The notes under the pieces: model-generated
What the model saw: the letters and a program-made list of their open reading frames with translations, nothing else
What the model was told of the DNA's origin: nothing
Databases searched by the model: none
Position numbers and translations under genes: made by a program
DNA from: Rhodothermales bacterium
GTDB taxonomy: Bacteria; Bacteroidota; Rhodothermia; Rhodothermales; JAHQVL01
Direction of reading: 5' to 3'
Length of the DNA stretch: 64,000 nt
Assembly: GCA_041391505.1 (NCBI GenBank)
Contig: JAWKNW010000010.1
Location: forward strand, 1-64,000
In this document: in pieces, positions 18,518 to 27,025 of the stretch
Numbering within the stretch: position 1 is the stretch's first letter
Layout of the letters: each line of letters opens with the position of its first letter

Positions 18518-19609
18518 TCACCGCTCGAGGTCAGGCAGGGGCGCGTCGACGAGCAGGTTGATCCGCTGGGTCAGCGCCGAGAGCAGGGCCATGCGAATAA
18601 AGACGGCGCCCCGCGCCTGCGCGAAATACCAGTTGTGGGGCGTGGCGTCGAGGCTGGCGTCCAGCTCTTCGCCACGCGCGAGCGGGTGCAGCACGATGGC
18701 GCCGGGTTTGAGGGGAGAGCCGGCGTGCAGTTGCAGGTCGCCGGTGAGCCGTTCGTAGGTGTCGCCGATCCAGGCGATGGCGTTGATGTAGACGACGTCG
18801 CACGCCGGCAGGACGCCGCGCAGCTGCCGTTCGACGCACACCCGGAGACCGCCCCGCTCGAGTTCCTCGCGTTGCCCCGGGGCGAACAGCTCCTCGTTCG
18901 GGTTGACGACGACGACTTCCTCGATGGCGTCGGCAAACAGGGTCAATAGCAATAACAGGCTTCGCACCGTCCGCATCTTGCCGGGCGTCCCGACGACCGC
19001 GATCCGGATGCGGCCTCCAGGGGCTCCGAACGCGAGATCGGGGCGCCACTTGAGCAGGGCGAACAGGTCCGTCAGCGCCTGCGTCGGATGCTCGTCGATC
19101 CCGTTGCCGGCGTTGATGATCGGGATGCGCAGCCCTTCGAGCATGGCGTAGACCGAATCCTCCGCGTTGTCGCGCAGCACGACGAGGTCGCCGTAGTTGC
19201 TGAACATCTCGGCGACGTCCTGGAGGCTCTCCCCTTTCGCGATGCCGGTCGTCGCGCGGTCCGTGATCGAGATGACGTCGCCGCCGAGCCGATGCCAGGC
19301 GCTCTCGAACGAAAGCCGCGTGCGCGTGCTGGGCTCGTAAAAGGCGGAAATGAGGATTTTCCCGGGCAGCGGCGGATGGAGCAACGCCGGCTTGGTCTCG
19401 ATCAGGGCCGCAAGGCGGCAGAGCTGGACCACGGACTCGCGCGTGAACTGGCGAACCGACACCACGTGGCGATGCGCGAGATCGAGCAGCGGCTCGGGCC
19501 GATCGGGCAGCGCGTCGAGCAGCGCCTGGGGGCGCTCGCTCCCGGTAACGCCGTTACGCACCTCGACCGGTCGGTCGAGCAACGGATGGAGTTCGGAGGT
19601 CGTCACCAT
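18518..19609 (-). CDS. Carbamoyltransferase of the ATCase/OTCase family, acceptor unknown
   Basis: 363 residues, with about 40 extra N-terminal residues. The carbamoyl-phosphate site is intact: FYEPSTRTRLSFES (STRTR at 94-98), AKGESL loop, HPTQALTDLF (174-177), and an Arg in GKMRTVRS matching E. coli ATCase Arg167. The aspartate site is not: where ATCase has YMTRVQKER, with the Arg that binds the aspartate carboxylate, this protein has YINAIAWIGDTYER, and the HPLPRVDE loop is HPLARGEE. So it probably carbamoylates another amine. It overlaps the 40-residue membrane protein gene by 7 bp and precedes asnB. A normal pyrB is not in the window; a diverged true ATCase cannot be fully excluded. Confidence 0.82.
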   Translation of the reverse strand: MVTTSELHPLLDRPVEVRNGVTGSERPQALLDALPDRPEPLLDLAHRHVVSVRQFTRESVVQLCRLAALIETKPALLHPPLPGKILISAFYEPSTRTRLSFESAWHRLGGDVISITDRATTGIAKGESLQDVAEMFSNYGDLVVLRDNAEDSVYAMLEGLRIPIINAGNGIDEHPTQALTDLFALLKWRPDLAFGAPGGRIRIAVVGTPGKMRTVRSLLLLLTLFADAIEEVVVVNPNEELFAPGQREELERGGLRVCVERQLRGVLPACDVVYINAIAWIGDTYERLTGDLQLHAGSPLKPGAIVLHPLARGEELDASLDATPHNWYFAQARGAVFIRMALLSALTQRINLLVDAPLPDLER

Positions 19610-19725
19610 AGTTCACCTCGCCGCGCGTCGCGTATCAGCAGACCGATCAGGGCGGCCGGCGCCACGGCGCTCGCCACGAGCGCCAGGACGATGAGTATCG
19701 AGAGGGTTGTTTCGGACAGGATCAT
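19603..19725 (-). CDS. 40-residue membrane protein coupled to the symporter
   Basis: Starts at ATG 19725, sharing ATGA with the symporter stop, and ends at TGA 19603-19605, overlapping the carbamoyltransferase start by 7 bp. A good ribosome-binding site (GGAGAAA, complement of 19731-19737) sits inside the symporter end. The product is one transmembrane helix (about residues 8-31, rich in L, V, A and I) followed by a basic tail RDARRGELW. Several secondary transporters have tiny partner subunits of this shape, so a role as symporter accessory subunit is plausible (inference). Coding is supported by the perfect coupling on both sides, not by homology. Confidence 0.65.
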   Translation of the reverse strand: MILSETTLSILIVLALVASAVAPAALIGLLIRDARRGELW

Positions 19726-21173
19726 GGGTTTTTCTCCAGGGAAAGCGCGTCGGCCGGCGTCTCGCTGAGCTGGTCCCACGCGAAGGTGGCCGGCCAGCGC
19801 CACGTGGTCAGCAGGGTGATCGTCATGGAGACGGCGGCGCCGACGAGCGCCGCGACATAGAAGCCGATCGTGAAGTAGGCGGCGAGCCCGAGCAGGCTCC
19901 CCAGCACCATGCTCCACAGGGCGCCGGCAGCATTGGTGCGTCTCCAGTAGAGTCCGGCGATGATCGGCCAGATGGTGCTCGCCACCAGGGCACCGGTAAA
20001 ATGAAGCAGGCTGGCGAGGGTGGTCAGGTTGAGCAGACAGACGAGCCAGGTGACCGCCCCCAGCAGCAGGGTCGTCGTCGAGGCCGCCTTCCGCATCTGG
20101 ACGGAGCTGGCGCGGGGCCGGATGTGTTTTTTGTAGATGTCCTCGACGATCAGATCGCTGGTGGCGGCCAGGAGGGAGTCCAGGCTGGAGGCCAGCGCGG
20201 AAAAGATCACCACGAACACCACCACGGCGCCCGAGGTACCCAGCAGGTGCGCCGCCACGAGGGGTCCGACCATGTCGGCCCGCGGCACGTTGAGGCCGAG
20301 GGAGGGGGCGGCGAGCGCGACAAAACCGGCCGCGATGGGGATGGGTGTCCAGAACAGGCCGGCGATCAGATAGGCCTTGAAGCCCACCCCTTCGCGGAAG
20401 GCGAAGGCGCGGCTCCACCACACGTTCGAGTGGAAGATCTCGCCGACGCCGAAGAGCAGGTTGTTGAACAGAAACATCAGCGCGGCCGGCATCAGCAGGT
20501 TGAGCAGTTCGGGGCGCTCCGCCCGCAGCGTCGCGTGCATGTCCGGGATGTCGATGGCGCGCAGCGTGAGGACGCCGAGCGCCACGACGCCGATCACGAT
20601 GATGATCGTCTGCACGAAATCCGTCCCGATCACCGCCTTGAGCCCCCCGAGCAGCGTATAGGCCACGCAGATGGCGAGGATGACCGTAATCCCGACCGGA
20701 AAGGGGATGCCGCTGAGCGATTCGATGAGCAGGCCGCCGGCCATGCCGAGGCTGACGAGCCAGCCGGCGCTGTAGACGAGCGAAATCACGAGAAAGACGC
20801 GCCAGGCGGCGACGCCATAACGCAGTCGAATGAAGTCGCCGCTGGTATAACCCCGGGGCATCAGCATCCGGATGCGGGCGGCCATCGGCGCGAAGAGCAG
20901 CAGCCCGATCGATCCGAGCGAATAGCCGATCATCCCCCAGAACCCCATCTGATAGGCCAGTTGAGGCGCCACCATGGTGGTGTTGCTCGTCACCCAGGTC
21001 GCCATCGCCGTCGCGGTGCCCAGCGCGAGCCCGACGTTGCGGCCGGCGAGCATGTAGTCATCCGCCTCCGTGGCCCCCCGCCCCCACCACCAACCGAGAA
21101 AAATCCACAATAGGCTAAAAAGAAGGAGGAGCGTGCCCGCGAGCGCGGGCGATAACATCGCCTGATCAACCAT
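19722..21173 (-). CDS. Sodium:solute symporter (SSS family)
   Basis: 483 residues with about 13 hydrophobic helices. The SSS signature is visible in ATWVTSNTTMVAPQLAYQMG, PRGYTSGDFIRLRYG, and the long GLKAVIGTDFVQTIIIVIGV segment; ALASSLDSLLAATSDL matches the conserved Na+-site region in the later helices. It imports a small polar solute with Na+. The closest resemblance I can see is to urea or amino-acid type members, but the substrate is not clear. It lies 18 bp after the FN3-like gene and is coupled to the small membrane protein downstream. Confidence 0.92.
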   Translation of the reverse strand: MVDQAMLSPALAGTLLLLFSLLWIFLGWWWGRGATEADDYMLAGRNVGLALGTATAMATWVTSNTTMVAPQLAYQMGFWGMIGYSLGSIGLLLFAPMAARIRMLMPRGYTSGDFIRLRYGVAAWRVFLVISLVYSAGWLVSLGMAGGLLIESLSGIPFPVGITVILAICVAYTLLGGLKAVIGTDFVQTIIIVIGVVALGVLTLRAIDIPDMHATLRAERPELLNLLMPAALMFLFNNLLFGVGEIFHSNVWWSRAFAFREGVGFKAYLIAGLFWTPIPIAAGFVALAAPSLGLNVPRADMVGPLVAAHLLGTSGAVVVFVVIFSALASSLDSLLAATSDLIVEDIYKKHIRPRASSVQMRKAASTTTLLLGAVTWLVCLLNLTTLASLLHFTGALVASTIWPIIAGLYWRRTNAAGALWSMVLGSLLGLAAYFTIGFYVAALVGAAVSMTITLLTTWRWPATFAWDQLSETPADALSLEKNP

Positions 21174-21191
21174 GAATCCGGATTTTGTACC

Positions 21192-21671
21192 TCAAGAAGG
21201 GCGTTCGTCGCTCCGCGCGCCGGCGACGACGACGGCGAGCGTCGCGAGAAACACCGCCGCGCCCACGGCGAGAAAGCCGAACGCGCGACGCAGCGGGTGA
21301 TGGCGCACCGACACGCAGTGCGCGGCGCTCCAGGCGCTCCACGCCTGACGATCGGCCTCGCGATAGCGGACGCGAAAGCAGCGTTCCCCATCCGGCTCGC
21401 CGCTGCGCGACGTCGCGTCATCGGGGCCCTCGTAGACCACCGCCGGCGTCTCGAAACGACGCGTGGAGTCTGCCTCGAGCTGGTAGCGCGGCGCCGTCGC
21501 GGCGGCCGGCGCGGCCCACGAAAGGGTATAGAACCCGGCCGTGGCCACCTGCTCCGCGTCCCCGTTCATGAGGACGGGCGCGTCCGGGTCCTGCGCCATG
21601 GCCGGCGCGGCGGACAGCACGAGGAGGAACAGCAGGCATCTCCAGCGGGGCCCGGCCAGGCGATCACTCAT
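21192..21671 (-). CDS. FN3-like single-pass membrane protein
   Basis: 159 residues from ATG 21671 (MSDRLAGPRW); the frame is open further up but that is inside the PII gene. It has a signal peptide ending AAPAMAQ (about residue 26), one fibronectin-III-like beta domain (TLSWAAP, CFRVRYREAD, WSAWSAAHC) and a C-terminal transmembrane helix (about 132-152) with a short charged tail. The domain would face the periplasm. The start overlaps the PII gene by 8 bp, so translation is coupled. Function unknown; a ligand-binding or symporter-associated role is only suggested by position. Confidence 0.8.
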   Translation of the reverse strand: MSDRLAGPRWRCLLFLLVLSAAPAMAQDPDAPVLMNGDAEQVATAGFYTLSWAAPAAATAPRYQLEADSTRRFETPAVVYEGPDDATSRSGEPDGERCFRVRYREADRQAWSAWSAAHCVSVRHHPLRRAFGFLAVGAAVFLATLAVVVAGARSDERPS

Positions 21672-21999
21672 GCGCCACGGGCACTGCCGCATCGAGGTCG
21701 ACGACTTCCTCGGCGTGGGTGACGATGATGCGGCCGTCGCCCGGGTGCCCGGTCTGCGCGGCGTCGCGGATGACCCGCACGACCTGCGGCGCCTCATCGT
21801 CCGGCGCGAGGACGACCAGCAGGGCCCGGGGTGTTTGGTCGACCACGTATTCCGTGCCGCGAAAGCGCTCGCTGAACGGGCGATCGCCGTTAAACTCCTG
21901 CGCGTCGGCGGTCGTGACGCAGCGGATGCCCTCGGCCAGCAGGGCGCTGCGGACGGCTTCGAGGGCGAAGGGCTTGATGAAAGCCTCGATTTTTTTCAT
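21664..21999 (-). CDS. Divergent PII signalling protein
   Basis: 111 residues and alignable without gaps to E. coli GlnB over the first 51 positions: MKKIEAFIKPF, and T-loop ending FRGTEYVVD with Tyr51 kept. Key residues differ: Gln39, which coordinates 2-oxoglutarate and Mg-ATP, is Asp; Tyr46 is Phe; Lys90 in GDGKI is Arg; and the C-loop Arg101 and Arg103 that hold ATP phosphates are both Asp (VVDLDAA). This suggests altered or lost ATP/2-oxoglutarate sensing. PII proteins control transporters and nitrogen enzymes; here it is embedded with a symporter and amide-forming enzymes, 21 bp behind the radical SAM gene. Confidence 0.85.
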   Translation of the reverse strand: MKKIEAFIKPFALEAVRSALLAEGIRCVTTADAQEFNGDRPFSERFRGTEYVVDQTPRALLVVLAPDDEAPQVVRVIRDAAQTGHPGDGRIIVTHAEEVVDLDAAVPVAHE

Positions 22000-22020
22000 G
22001 TTCAGATCGGGTATGGAGCC

Positions 22021-23367
22021 TCAGTTGACGAACGTGCCGCCCGGCACCACGTCCGCGGAGCCGCGGTGTGCGGGGCGCGACGGAAACAGGCGTTCGGAGC
22101 CCGCGACAGGCTTGAGCTGGGTGAACCACGTCGCCTCCGGATCGAAGCGGGCGAAGAAGGGACGCCGCACCCGATCTGCTTCCCGGGCCTGGATATAAGA
22201 GAGCACGAAAACGCGTTCGTCGTTCAGCATCGTCGTTCCCTCGATCACGACTTTCCCCCAGAAGGTGGACATGGATGGGCCGCGCACCGTGCGGGCGAGG
22301 CCGGAAACACGCTGATAGGCGCCCTGGAAAATGGTATACGCGCGGGCCAGCGGTACCGAGAAATGGGTTTTGCTGCCGGTGTCGCGTTCGACGAACATGT
22401 AGTAGGGCACACAGCCGAGGCGCACCTGATCCTTCCACATGCGTTGCCAGACGTCCGGGTCGTCGTTGATGTGGCGGACGAGCGGCGACTGGGTCCGGAT
22501 CTGCGCGCCGGTACCGCGCACCCGGCGGATGGCCTCCTGGGCGGCCGGCGTGTCGGATTCCTTCCAGTGGTTGAAGTGGGCCATGAGCGCCAGATGTTTG
22601 CCGGCGGCGGTCACTTTTTCAAACAGACGCAGCACGTCGTCGGCATCGGCGTCGCTGAGGAAGCGGTAGGGCCAATAGGTCAGCGATTTGGTGCCGATGC
22701 GGATGGTCTGGATGTGCTCGTATCCCGGGCCGAGGAGGGGTTCGATATAGACCGCGAGGTTGCGCGCGCTCATGATCATCGGGTCGCCGCCGGTGAGCAG
22801 CACATCCGTGATTTCCCGGTGTTCGGCCAGATAATCCAGAAAACGCCTGGCCTGGTCGGTGGCAAAACGAAGGTCCGCCCCGCCGACAAACTGCGGCCAG
22901 CGGAAGCAAAACGTGCAATAGCTGTGGCAGGTCTGCCCGTTTCTCGGAAAGACGAGACACGTTTCCCGGTACTTGTGCTGCAACCCCGGCACCGGTTCGT
23001 TGTCCAGTTCGGGCACGTTGGCCGTCATCTGGCCGGCGGGATGCGGGTTCAGCTCCGCCCGAATGGCGCGAACGATCCGGTCCCGTTCGGCGCGCGGCGC
23101 CTCCCGGCGCAGCGCCTCCGAGACGAGGGAAAAGTGCGCCTCGCTCAGCATGCCCCGTTGCATGAACGTGAGCTGAAACATCGGGTCGTCGGGGACGCGC
23201 GTCCAGTCGATGAGTTCATCGACCACATAGCTGTTGACGCGAAAGGGCAACACCTGCCCCACGACGCGCAAGGCCCACTGCTCCTCGGGCGATAGCAGGC
23301 CGAACTGGGGCAGCGCATCGATGTTGCGCAGGGTATAATACGTGACTTCTCTGGGCGAAACGGACAT
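22021..23367 (-). CDS. KamA-family radical SAM protein
   Basis: 448 residues from ATG 23367 (MSVSPREVTYYTLRN); the open frame extends 70 codons further but into atypical sequence. The radical SAM cluster motif is C147-x3-C151-x2-C154 (TCHSYCTFCFRW), followed by LLTGGDPMIM, the SAM-binding GGE/GGD-type motif. The overall pattern is that of lysine 2,3-aminomutase, but the PLP-lysine motif PGGGGK near the C-terminus is not seen; the corresponding region reads GPSMSTFWGKVVIEG. It may therefore be a PLP-free family member or use a different lysine. It is the first gene of the seven-gene unit. Confidence 0.87.
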   Translation of the reverse strand: MSVSPREVTYYTLRNIDALPQFGLLSPEEQWALRVVGQVLPFRVNSYVVDELIDWTRVPDDPMFQLTFMQRGMLSEAHFSLVSEALRREAPRAERDRIVRAIRAELNPHPAGQMTANVPELDNEPVPGLQHKYRETCLVFPRNGQTCHSYCTFCFRWPQFVGGADLRFATDQARRFLDYLAEHREITDVLLTGGDPMIMSARNLAVYIEPLLGPGYEHIQTIRIGTKSLTYWPYRFLSDADADDVLRLFEKVTAAGKHLALMAHFNHWKESDTPAAQEAIRRVRGTGAQIRTQSPLVRHINDDPDVWQRMWKDQVRLGCVPYYMFVERDTGSKTHFSVPLARAYTIFQGAYQRVSGLARTVRGPSMSTFWGKVVIEGTTMLNDERVFVLSYIQAREADRVRRPFFARFDPEATWFTQLKPVAGSERLFPSRPAHRGSADVVPGGTFVN

Positions 23368-23944
23368 AGGCAATAGAGACAACTTCAGGATGGTGGGAAT
23401 GCGCCAACACGGCGGACCCGGTGCGGCGAGGCCGGTTGGCGAAGGCGGTAACGGAACGTCGCGCGGTGCCAGATGGCCGCAGACGGCGATAGCCGGGCGG
23501 CGCGTGGCGGCGAGGGTCCAGGGTATCCGATCCCGTCGGATGTTGAGCGCGGCAAAAGGGCTCTGACGAGCCGACACGCGGGTGGATGATAATCTGCGGA
23601 CGGACGGCAGTCGGCAGCGCCGGGTAGCGTCCGAGATGAGCGGAGTGAGCTGGCATTGCGCCCGGGCATGGGCCGAATGAGCTCCGGATCTCCAGTGCGC
23701 GTCCGAAGCGGATCGCGCGGATTCTGCCGGGGGTGGCAGCGGGTTGCCGTTAAAAAACGGACCCGTCTAAAATAAGAAGTCAGCTTTTGGATGCAAGTTT
23801 TTTTGCAATTGGCGTCTCGCAGAGGGATTCTCAACCCGCCGGCGCCGATCGGGATCTTTCCGTAATCGACTTGCTTTTAAGCGATACCCCATACAGTTTT
23901 AGGACTCAGTTGAAGTAAAGCTTGAGATTCCTGATATTGTTGGA
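23368..23944. other. Divergent intergenic region
   Basis: 577 bp between the radical SAM gene (minus) and the DUF2911 gene (plus), without a supported gene. The part 23740-23944 is AT-richer than its surroundings and contains an inverted word TTGCAAGTTTTTTTGCAA-like at about 23788-23810 and a possible -35 box TTGCTT at 23871-23876, so both promoters are likely here. No strong operator is evident. Confidence 0.5.
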
Positions 23945-25111
23945 ATGGAAATTGACTTTCGATCCTTCATGCTCCGCGCTGCACTCCCCTGCCTCCCGCT
24001 TCTCGTCGCGGCAGCCTGTCAGACCCCGCCGCCTGACGCCTCCGCTGCCTTTGTGACACTGCTCGGCCAGGACACCCTTGCCGCGGAGCAGTATACCCGT
24101 TCGGAGGAGGTGATCCGCGCCGAGGTCGTGCTCCGCACGCCCGTCGTCGCGCGTCAGACGTACGCGCTTTTTCTGGACGATGCCGGCCATATGACGCGTT
24201 TCGAGTCGGAGAAACGGCCGGCGCTCGGGGGCGACATCGAGTCCCAGCTGATCACCCGGTACGACGACGGCTTCGCCGTGGCCACCACGCGCCAGGGCGA
24301 AACGCGGATTGACTCCATCGAGGCGCCGGCCGAGGCCCTGCCTTTTCTCGACATGCTGCACTGGCCGTTCGACCTGATGCTCGAACGCGGCTACGCGGCG
24401 CCCGGCGGGGTGTACGAGCAGCCCCTGCTCGTCGGCAATCAGGCGCTGAACTTCGAAATCCGCCGTCTATCCGCCGATTCCGTCACCGTGACGCATCCGT
24501 TCCGTGGCACGATGGGCGTCGATGTGGACGCCGCCGGCCATCTCGAGCAGCTCGACGCGGCCGGCACGACGCGCAAACTCAAGGTATTCCGAAAACCCGC
24601 GATCGACCTCGAGGCGCTTGCCGCGCGGTTTGCCTCCATCGAGGCAAGCGGCAGGCGCTTCGGCGACCTCTCGGGGCGGGGCGAGACCGCCGCCACGATC
24701 GACGGCGCCACGATCCTCATCGACTATGGCCAGCCGCTGAAGCGAGGCCGCGTCATTTTTGGCGAACTCGTGCCCTACGGGACCGTGTGGCGCACCGGCG
24801 CCAACCGCGCCACCCATTTCCGGACGGACCGCGCCCTGCAGTTCGGCAACCTCACGGTGCCGGCCGGCGAATACACCCTCTTTACGATCCCAGCGCCCGA
24901 CGGCGGCGTCCTGATCTTCAACACGCAGACCGGTCAGGGAGGCACGACGTACGATGCCGAACGCGACCTGGGCCGCGTCCCCCTGGCCGTCAACCCGCTC
25001 GAACAGGTGGTGGAACCGTTCACCATCGCCGTGGAGCCGGCGAACGACGGCGGGGTCCTCCAGCTCATGTGGGACCGCACCGCACTCGTCGCTCCATTCC
25101 GCGTACGATAA
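23945..25111 (+). CDS. DUF2911 lipoprotein
   Basis: 388 residues. The signal region PLLVAAAC gives a lipidated Cys at about residue 25; starting at Met9 (23969) is equally possible. The C-terminal 150 residues are DUF2911: RVIFGELVPYGTVWRTGANR, then RTDRALQFGNLTVPAGEYT and FTIP. The middle (about 30-230) is a beta-rich extension without a name. DUF2911 proteins are common in Bacteroidota and myxobacteria; their function is unknown. The next gene starts 33 bp later in the same direction. Confidence 0.88.
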   Translation: MEIDFRSFMLRAALPCLPLLVAAACQTPPPDASAAFVTLLGQDTLAAEQYTRSEEVIRAEVVLRTPVVARQTYALFLDDAGHMTRFESEKRPALGGDIESQLITRYDDGFAVATTRQGETRIDSIEAPAEALPFLDMLHWPFDLMLERGYAAPGGVYEQPLLVGNQALNFEIRRLSADSVTVTHPFRGTMGVDVDAAGHLEQLDAAGTTRKLKVFRKPAIDLEALAARFASIEASGRRFGDLSGRGETAATIDGATILIDYGQPLKRGRVIFGELVPYGTVWRTGANRATHFRTDRALQFGNLTVPAGEYTLFTIPAPDGGVLIFNTQTGQGGTTYDAERDLGRVPLAVNPLEQVVEPFTIAVEPANDGGVLQLMWDRTALVAPFRVR

Positions 25112-25144
25112 CCTTTTTTCTCAACAAGGCACCCCAGCATTGCC

Positions 25145-26617
25145 ATGCCACGCATACATCTCCCTGCAGCATACCGCAACTCCCCCGCGCAACCCGGCTG
25201 GAATCGCCGGCACTTTCTGAAAGCCGCCGTCGGCACCTCGTTCGCGATCGGCCTGTTCGGCTGCGACGTCACCGAGGAGGATCCGTTCGAGATCTACGAC
25301 GGGCCGGAAATCACGGAGGCGGACTTCGTCAGCTTCAATGCCGGCTACTACGACATCGGCATCGACGGCAAGACGCAGTTCCCGCACACCGCCGTGCTGA
25401 ACGGCGCGCCCTCCGGCACCACCGATCCGATCGCCATCGCCTACCGGATGCAGCGACTGATCGACCTCGACGACGCGGTGACGCTCGAAACCATCGTCGA
25501 CCACCTCCTGCTCGCCCAGGAGGACGGGGCCTCCTTTATCAAATACCGCGGTCTGCTGCCCGCGCTCGACTTCAACGCGAGCAGCACCGGCTTTGAAAAG
25601 ACGTCGGCCGACTTCGAGATCCAGGCCAACGCCTGCCTCTCCGCGCGCGTCGCCATGACGGCCCAGGCCTACACCGGCACGCCGCTGGGCACCAAAGCCA
25701 TGCAGTTCCTCCAGAATCAGACGGAGGGCTACAACTACTATTTCGTGCAGAACGAACTGCTGTTCTCGACGGCCGGCAACGCGATCACGTCGGAGCTGAA
25801 CACGGGGCGCGTCGACCTCCTCTTCGAGGAGTTTTATGCCGAGATGGCCTTCGTGCTGAGCTACTTCGTCGGCCATTCGGTCCTGCTCGACGATCCCACC
25901 ATCGGGATCGAGGCGTGGAACGTGCTGATCGACCCCGCCGGCGTGCCGACGGACAGCACCAAGGACTCCTTCACCGAACTGATCACGTTCGCGACGCCCC
26001 TGGCGAAAAACGGCAGCGCCTACCAGTACTTCCATCCGCTGTTGACCCTGCCGCTCAACGCCCTGAGCACGACGATGCAAAACGGGCTGTACAACGTCCT
26101 GTACGCCTATCTCGACGCCGCCCGTTTCGGCAACCTGCCCGGCATCTATTCCGGCGGGCCGGATCTGGACGGCGCGTTCGAGGAGGAAAACGGGCTGAGC
26201 ATCCTGGCCTCGGGCAAACGCTTCGAGGGCAGCCGGCAACTCGTCGTCACGGTTGACGCGCTGGCCGCCGCGCTGCGCCTTTTCCCGGCCGAATCGCAGG
26301 ATCGGCAGACGGTCCGCCGCTGGATGGGCGTCTACGACGGCGTGGCCGGCGTGCGGGACACGGCCGGTCTCTTCGGCAGCATCGGCCGCAACGGCGATGT
26401 CGTGCCGGCGATGTACGCTCGCCAGAACGGCGCGATGATCCTGTTCGAGACCACGGGCCCCGCCCATCTCGAAGCCTTCCTCGAAGCCGAGGGCCGCACC
26501 ACCCTCGCCGAGATGTTCGCCAGCGTCGAAATCACGCACGAAGGCCTCCCCATCGAAAAGGTCAACGCCCCGCTGCCCCTGCCTCCGATGCAGACGCAGC
26601 TGTTTACGTCGATCTAG
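25145..26617 (+). CDS. Tat-exported lipoprotein of unknown function
   Basis: 490 residues. The N-terminus has a twin-arginine motif (NRRHFLKAAVG, about 20-30) followed by a lipobox GLFGC, so it is folded in the cytoplasm, exported by Tat and lipidated. The rest is rich in alpha helices with repeated aromatic patches (GYNYYFVQNEL, YQYFHPLL, MYARQNGAMILFE) that could form an alpha/alpha barrel as in some glycan-active enzymes. I see no catalytic signature that I can name. It follows the DUF2911 gene closely and both are likely on one transcript. Confidence 0.8.
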   Translation: MPRIHLPAAYRNSPAQPGWNRRHFLKAAVGTSFAIGLFGCDVTEEDPFEIYDGPEITEADFVSFNAGYYDIGIDGKTQFPHTAVLNGAPSGTTDPIAIAYRMQRLIDLDDAVTLETIVDHLLLAQEDGASFIKYRGLLPALDFNASSTGFEKTSADFEIQANACLSARVAMTAQAYTGTPLGTKAMQFLQNQTEGYNYYFVQNELLFSTAGNAITSELNTGRVDLLFEEFYAEMAFVLSYFVGHSVLLDDPTIGIEAWNVLIDPAGVPTDSTKDSFTELITFATPLAKNGSAYQYFHPLLTLPLNALSTTMQNGLYNVLYAYLDAARFGNLPGIYSGGPDLDGAFEEENGLSILASGKRFEGSRQLVVTVDALAAALRLFPAESQDRQTVRRWMGVYDGVAGVRDTAGLFGSIGRNGDVVPAMYARQNGAMILFETTGPAHLEAFLEAEGRTTLAEMFASVEITHEGLPIEKVNAPLPLPPMQTQLFTSI

Positions 26618-27025
26618 GGGCTCGCTGGCGCTCGCGGTCATGACCTCGCTAACGCTCGAGGGCATGAGTTCGCTGACGCTCTCTGGCAGGAGCTCGCTAC
26701 GCTCGCGGTCATGAGGCAGGCAGAAAGTCCTTCATGGAACTGCCCGTCTCATGACCGCTTTTTTATGTCAAAATGAGCTCCATCTCCACACACCGCATCC
26801 AGACCGTTCGCCTCCCGACGGCGCTCGCAGCAAGCCACTTACCGCGAGCGCCAGCGAGCCCATGACCGCGCCAGCTCCCGACCGCGAGCCCCAGCGAGCC
26901 CATGACCGCGAGCGCCAGCAAGCCCATGACCGCGAGCGCAGCAAGCCCATGACCGTGCAGCTCCTGACCGCGAGCGTAGCAAGCCCATGACCATGCAGCT
27001 TCTGACCGCGAGCGCAGCGAGCCAA
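26618..27025. repeat. Head-to-head array of GCTCGCGGTCATGA units
   Basis: Left part (26618-26715): three to four degenerate units of 22-26 bp containing CGCTACGCTCGCGGTCATGA. Right part (about 26825-27025): six or more units of 23-24 bp with the complementary words CATGACCGCGAGCGCAGCAA. The change of orientation makes the whole region foldable. The array lies after the Tat lipoprotein gene and before pckA. It encodes short open frames rich in HDRER, which I treat as shadows. The design is the same as the array at 3289-3690 with a different sequence. Confidence 0.8.

Noticed and set aside
18518..19609. Ordinary pyrB call
   Set aside because: The carbamoyl-phosphate site fits, but the aspartate-binding Arg region and PLPR loop do not, and no pyrC or other pyrimidine gene is near.
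26751..27025. Short open frames rich in HDRER and MTAPA repeats
   Set aside because: They are translations of the tandem repeat array and have no independent support.
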